From NCBI GenBank assembly GCA_003543235.1, contig DPJA01000039.1, positions 186,001-250,000 of the forward strand: a DNA stretch of 64,000 bases. The letters run 5' to 3'. Origin of the DNA: Lachnospiraceae bacterium (GTDB taxonomy: Bacteria > Bacillota > Clostridia > Lachnospirales > Anaerotignaceae). Made by a program: the position numbers and the translations under genes. How positions within the stretch are numbered: the first letter of the stretch is position 1; the number at the start of each line of letters is the position of its first letter. Shown here one piece after another: positions 61,875-64,000 of this stretch. The notes under the pieces were generated by a model. The model searched no databases, had not been told where the DNA came from, and saw only the letters and a program-made list of their open reading frames with translations.

Positions 61875-63290
61875 TTATGAAATCGCCTTTTTTCTCTCCT
61901 CTTTCCATTCAGTTGCAGCATAAGGGTCAAGTGCTCTTGTAAGTGCAATTTCACTCATAATTCCATTTTCCAACACAACAGTTCTTACGTTTTTTCCAGT
62001 TTTTAATGCAATTTTAACTATTTCTGCTGATTTTTTATATCCAATTTGTGGGCAAAGTACAGTTGCAATGCCAGTGCTTTCGTTTACCATATTGAGGCAT
62101 TTTTCTTTATTAACCCTTATTCCCTTAATGCAATTATTTGTCAAAGTTTCCACTGCCTGTTTTAACATAGTAAGTGATTCAAAAAGATTATAAAAAACAA
62201 TTGGCTCAAAGGCATTCAACTCCATCTGCCCTGCTTCTGCTGCCAAAGTAATGGTAGTGTCATGGCCAATCACATGAAACGCAACCTGATTTACTACTTC
62301 AGGAATTACAGGATTTATTTTTCCTGGCATTATAGATGAACCATTTTGACGTTCTGGTAAATACAATTCTCCAATGCCTGTTTTGGGTCCACTTGACAAC
62401 AGTCTTAGGTCGTTGCACATTTTAGATAAATTAACAGCACACGCTTTCAATACTCCAGATACCATAACAAAACCATCTAAATTCTGTGTTGCGTCAAAAA
62501 GGTCTTTTGCCTGAGTTAATGGGTATCCTGTTATTTCTCCAAGGCAAGGTACAATATTTTCTATATACCCCATCTCTGCATTCACACCACTTCCAATAGC
62601 AGTTCCGCCAAGATTTAATGTATACATTTCTTCCAGACAGTTTTCAATTCTTTTTTTATCTCTGTTTATCATAGACGCATACGCATGAAAGGTTTGCCCC
62701 ACACGCATTGGCACTGCATCCTGCAGCTGAGTTCTGCCCATTTTTAAAACATTGTCAAATTCTACTGATTTATTAATCAATTCCTTTTCTAATTCTTCCA
62801 GTTCCTTTAGCAGCTCTTTTGCAAGGTCAATTACTGTCAGTTTTCCAGCTGTAGGAATAACATCATTAGTAGACTGGGACATATTAACATGGTCATTAGG
62901 ATGAACTTTTGAATATACACCTCTATTTCCACCAAGCAATTCATCAGCAACGTTGGCTATAACCTCATTCATATTCATGTTAGCACTGGTTCCTGCACCG
63001 CCCTGAATAGCATCTACAATAAATTCATCGTGAAATTTTCCATTTATAACTTCATCGCAAGCTTCAATAATTGCCTCTGCCTTTTTTCCCTCAAGAGAAT
63101 TTATTTTTCTGTTTGTAATGGCTGCCGCCTTCTTTATTTTAGCAAGATTTTCTATGAAAACTGAATTTAAAAATCTACCTGAAATAGGGAAATTTTGTTT
63201 CGCACGTAAAGCTTGAACTCCATAATAAGCTTCCTTTGGTACCTTCATTGCTCCAATTGAATCTGACTCTATACGCATTTCTTCTTTCAT
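61875..63290 (-). CDS. aspA: Aspartate ammonia-lyase
   Basis: The start at 63290 (MKEEMRIESDSIGAMKVPKE) trims a 17-residue unsupported extension; a second ATG at 63278 (MRIESDSIG) is also possible because neither has a strong Shine-Dalgarno. The 471-residue fumarase/aspartase-family enzyme has QGGAGTSANMNMNEVIAN (substrate loop), MSQSTNDVIPTAGKL, and the SS-loop signature GSSIMPGKINPVIPE near residue 320. It releases ammonium and fumarate from aspartate. An Lrp/AsnC regulator gene is divergent to it, 253 bases away. Confidence 0.92.
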   Translation of the reverse strand: MKEEMRIESDSIGAMKVPKEAYYGVQALRAKQNFPISGRFLNSVFIENLAKIKKAAAITNRKINSLEGKKAEAIIEACDEVINGKFHDEFIVDAIQGGAGTSANMNMNEVIANVADELLGGNRGVYSKVHPNDHVNMSQSTNDVIPTAGKLTVIDLAKELLKELEELEKELINKSVEFDNVLKMGRTQLQDAVPMRVGQTFHAYASMINRDKKRIENCLEEMYTLNLGGTAIGSGVNAEMGYIENIVPCLGEITGYPLTQAKDLFDATQNLDGFVMVSGVLKACAVNLSKMCNDLRLLSSGPKTGIGELYLPERQNGSSIMPGKINPVIPEVVNQVAFHVIGHDTTITLAAEAGQMELNAFEPIVFYNLFESLTMLKQAVETLTNNCIKGIRVNKEKCLNMVNESTGIATVLCPQIGYKKSAEIVKIALKTGKNVRTVVLENGIMSEIALTRALDPYAATEWKEERKKAIS

Positions 63291-63543
63291 TGTTTTACAT
63301 CTCGCTTTCTCTTCTTTTATTTTAGCTTTTCTAATATGCAACAGAGAATAGCATATAAATTTCTTCCAGTAAACACTTTTAAGTTAATACGCATTTTAAA
63401 TATTATTTTTGACCATTTCAGCTTAACATTATTAGATTTTTATATATTTCACTTTATATAATTAAGTTCATATATTTACAATTTTTTTTTCTATGTTATA
63501 CTTTATATATAAATTTCTTAAAAAAGAAAGAGGAGAGTCTTCT

Positions 63544-64000
63544 ATGGAAAAACAAAAACTTAATCCAATGGAAAAAACTTTAGATAATATTGATAAAAAA
63601 ATTATTAATATGCTACAAAAAAACGCACGTACTCCCATTAAAGATATTGCAAAAGAAGTCTTTCTATCCTCTCCTGCCATTTCTGCTCGCATTGAAAAAT
63701 TAGAAAAAAGCGGTATCATAATTGGCTATCATGCACAGGTTAATCCATTTTTATTTGGATATAATATTCGTGCCTTTATTAATCTTGAAGTAGAGCCATT
63801 TCAAAAAAAGGAATTTTATCCGTTTATTCAGGGAATTCCCAATGTTATTGAATGCAACTGCGTTACAGGTGACTATGCCATGTTAATCTCCGTTGTATTC
63901 CAGACAACTGTACAGCTAGACCATTTTATTAATGAATTGCAAAATTTTGGTCGAACAAAAACGCAAATTGTATTTTCTACCTCTGTTGAGCATAGAGGAA
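63544..64000 (+). CDS. Lrp/AsnC family transcriptional regulator (3' end outside window)
   Basis: The 152 residues visible start with an HTH (LDNIDKKIINMLQKNARTPI, KDIAKEVFLSSPAISARIEK) and continue into the RAM/ACT ligand domain (AQVNPFLFGYNIRAFINLEV, CNCVTGDYAMLISVVFQTTV). AGAGGAGAG precedes the ATG. Family members sense amino acids. Its divergent position suggests it controls aspA, but this is inferred from layout. Confidence 0.9.
   Translation, partial: MEKQKLNPMEKTLDNIDKKIINMLQKNARTPIKDIAKEVFLSSPAISARIEKLEKSGIIIGYHAQVNPFLFGYNIRAFINLEVEPFQKKEFYPFIQGIPNVIECNCVTGDYAMLISVVFQTTVQLDHFINELQNFGRTKTQIVFSTSVEHRG

Noticed and set aside
1..64000. tRNA or rRNA genes
   Set aside because: No cloverleaf with TTC-type T-arm and CCA end, and no rRNA-like block, was recognised by eye on either strand; a short tRNA could still be missed without a covariance search.

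Overview
The window is low-GC DNA from a spore-forming anaerobe of the Clostridia. A Lachnospiraceae or close relative is the best guess. The support is SpoIIQ and SpoIID homologues, a DUF5721 gene, an FMN riboswitch, a CIRCE element, a (Re)-citrate synthase, and nitrogenase genes of the Clostridium pasteurianum type (NifD with its internal insertion, short NifK, NifN-NifB fusion, split NifV). The genus is inferred; no rRNA lies in the window. Almost everything from about 8.8 kb onward is on the minus strand.

Region 1 (1-36.3 kb) looks like ordinary chromosome. It holds the 3' end of a crotonase gene, glnS, a surface O-acylation pair (MBOAT plus SGNH-like), a heat-shock gene htpG under a perfect CIRCE, and an unrecognised propeller/coiled-coil protein. 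A redox/tRNA/transport/peptidase stretch follows, then the riboflavin operon ribD-ribE-ribBA-ribH behind an FMN riboswitch with two terminators. Next come a purine permease, thpR, tkt, thrC, a YgiQ radical SAM gene, an rRNA methyltransferase, a flavin reductase-like gene, spoIIQ and spoIID. A (Re)-citrate synthase-luxS-isocitrate dehydrogenase operon and small sporulation-like genes close the region. An array of eight adjacent hairpins sits at 27.2-27.4 kb.

Region 2 (36.4-45.2 kb) is mobile. A subtilisin-like protease gene is cut immediately after its catalytic-His motif (about 36,590). Beyond the cut lie an N-terminally truncated large serine recombinase, three tandem recombinases carrying the catalytic serine, a DUF6870 protein, a chemotaxis receptor and a second recombinase remnant. 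The missing protease 3' part is not in the window, so the right end of the insertion is unknown.

Region 3 (45.4-61.2 kb) is a compact Mo-nitrogenase locus. ModA, ModB and ModC import molybdate. NifH, NifI1, NifI2, NifD and NifK form the nitrogenase with its nitrogen-sensing PII regulators. NifE and the NifN-NifB(-NifX-like) fusion build the cofactor, split NifV makes homocitrate, and a [2Fe-2S] ferredoxin is a likely redox partner. The tail carries an AnfO-like protein and two unrecognised proteins, one a repeat protein ending in a five-cysteine cluster. The nifH leader has a sigma-A-type promoter followed by an intrinsic terminator that overlaps an ANTAR-like hexaloop hairpin, suggesting antitermination control. 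Because the recombinases lie just before this locus, the nif genes may ride on the same island; this is inference.

Region 4 (61.4-64 kb) holds ppnP, aspartase, and a divergent Lrp/AsnC regulator cut by the window end.
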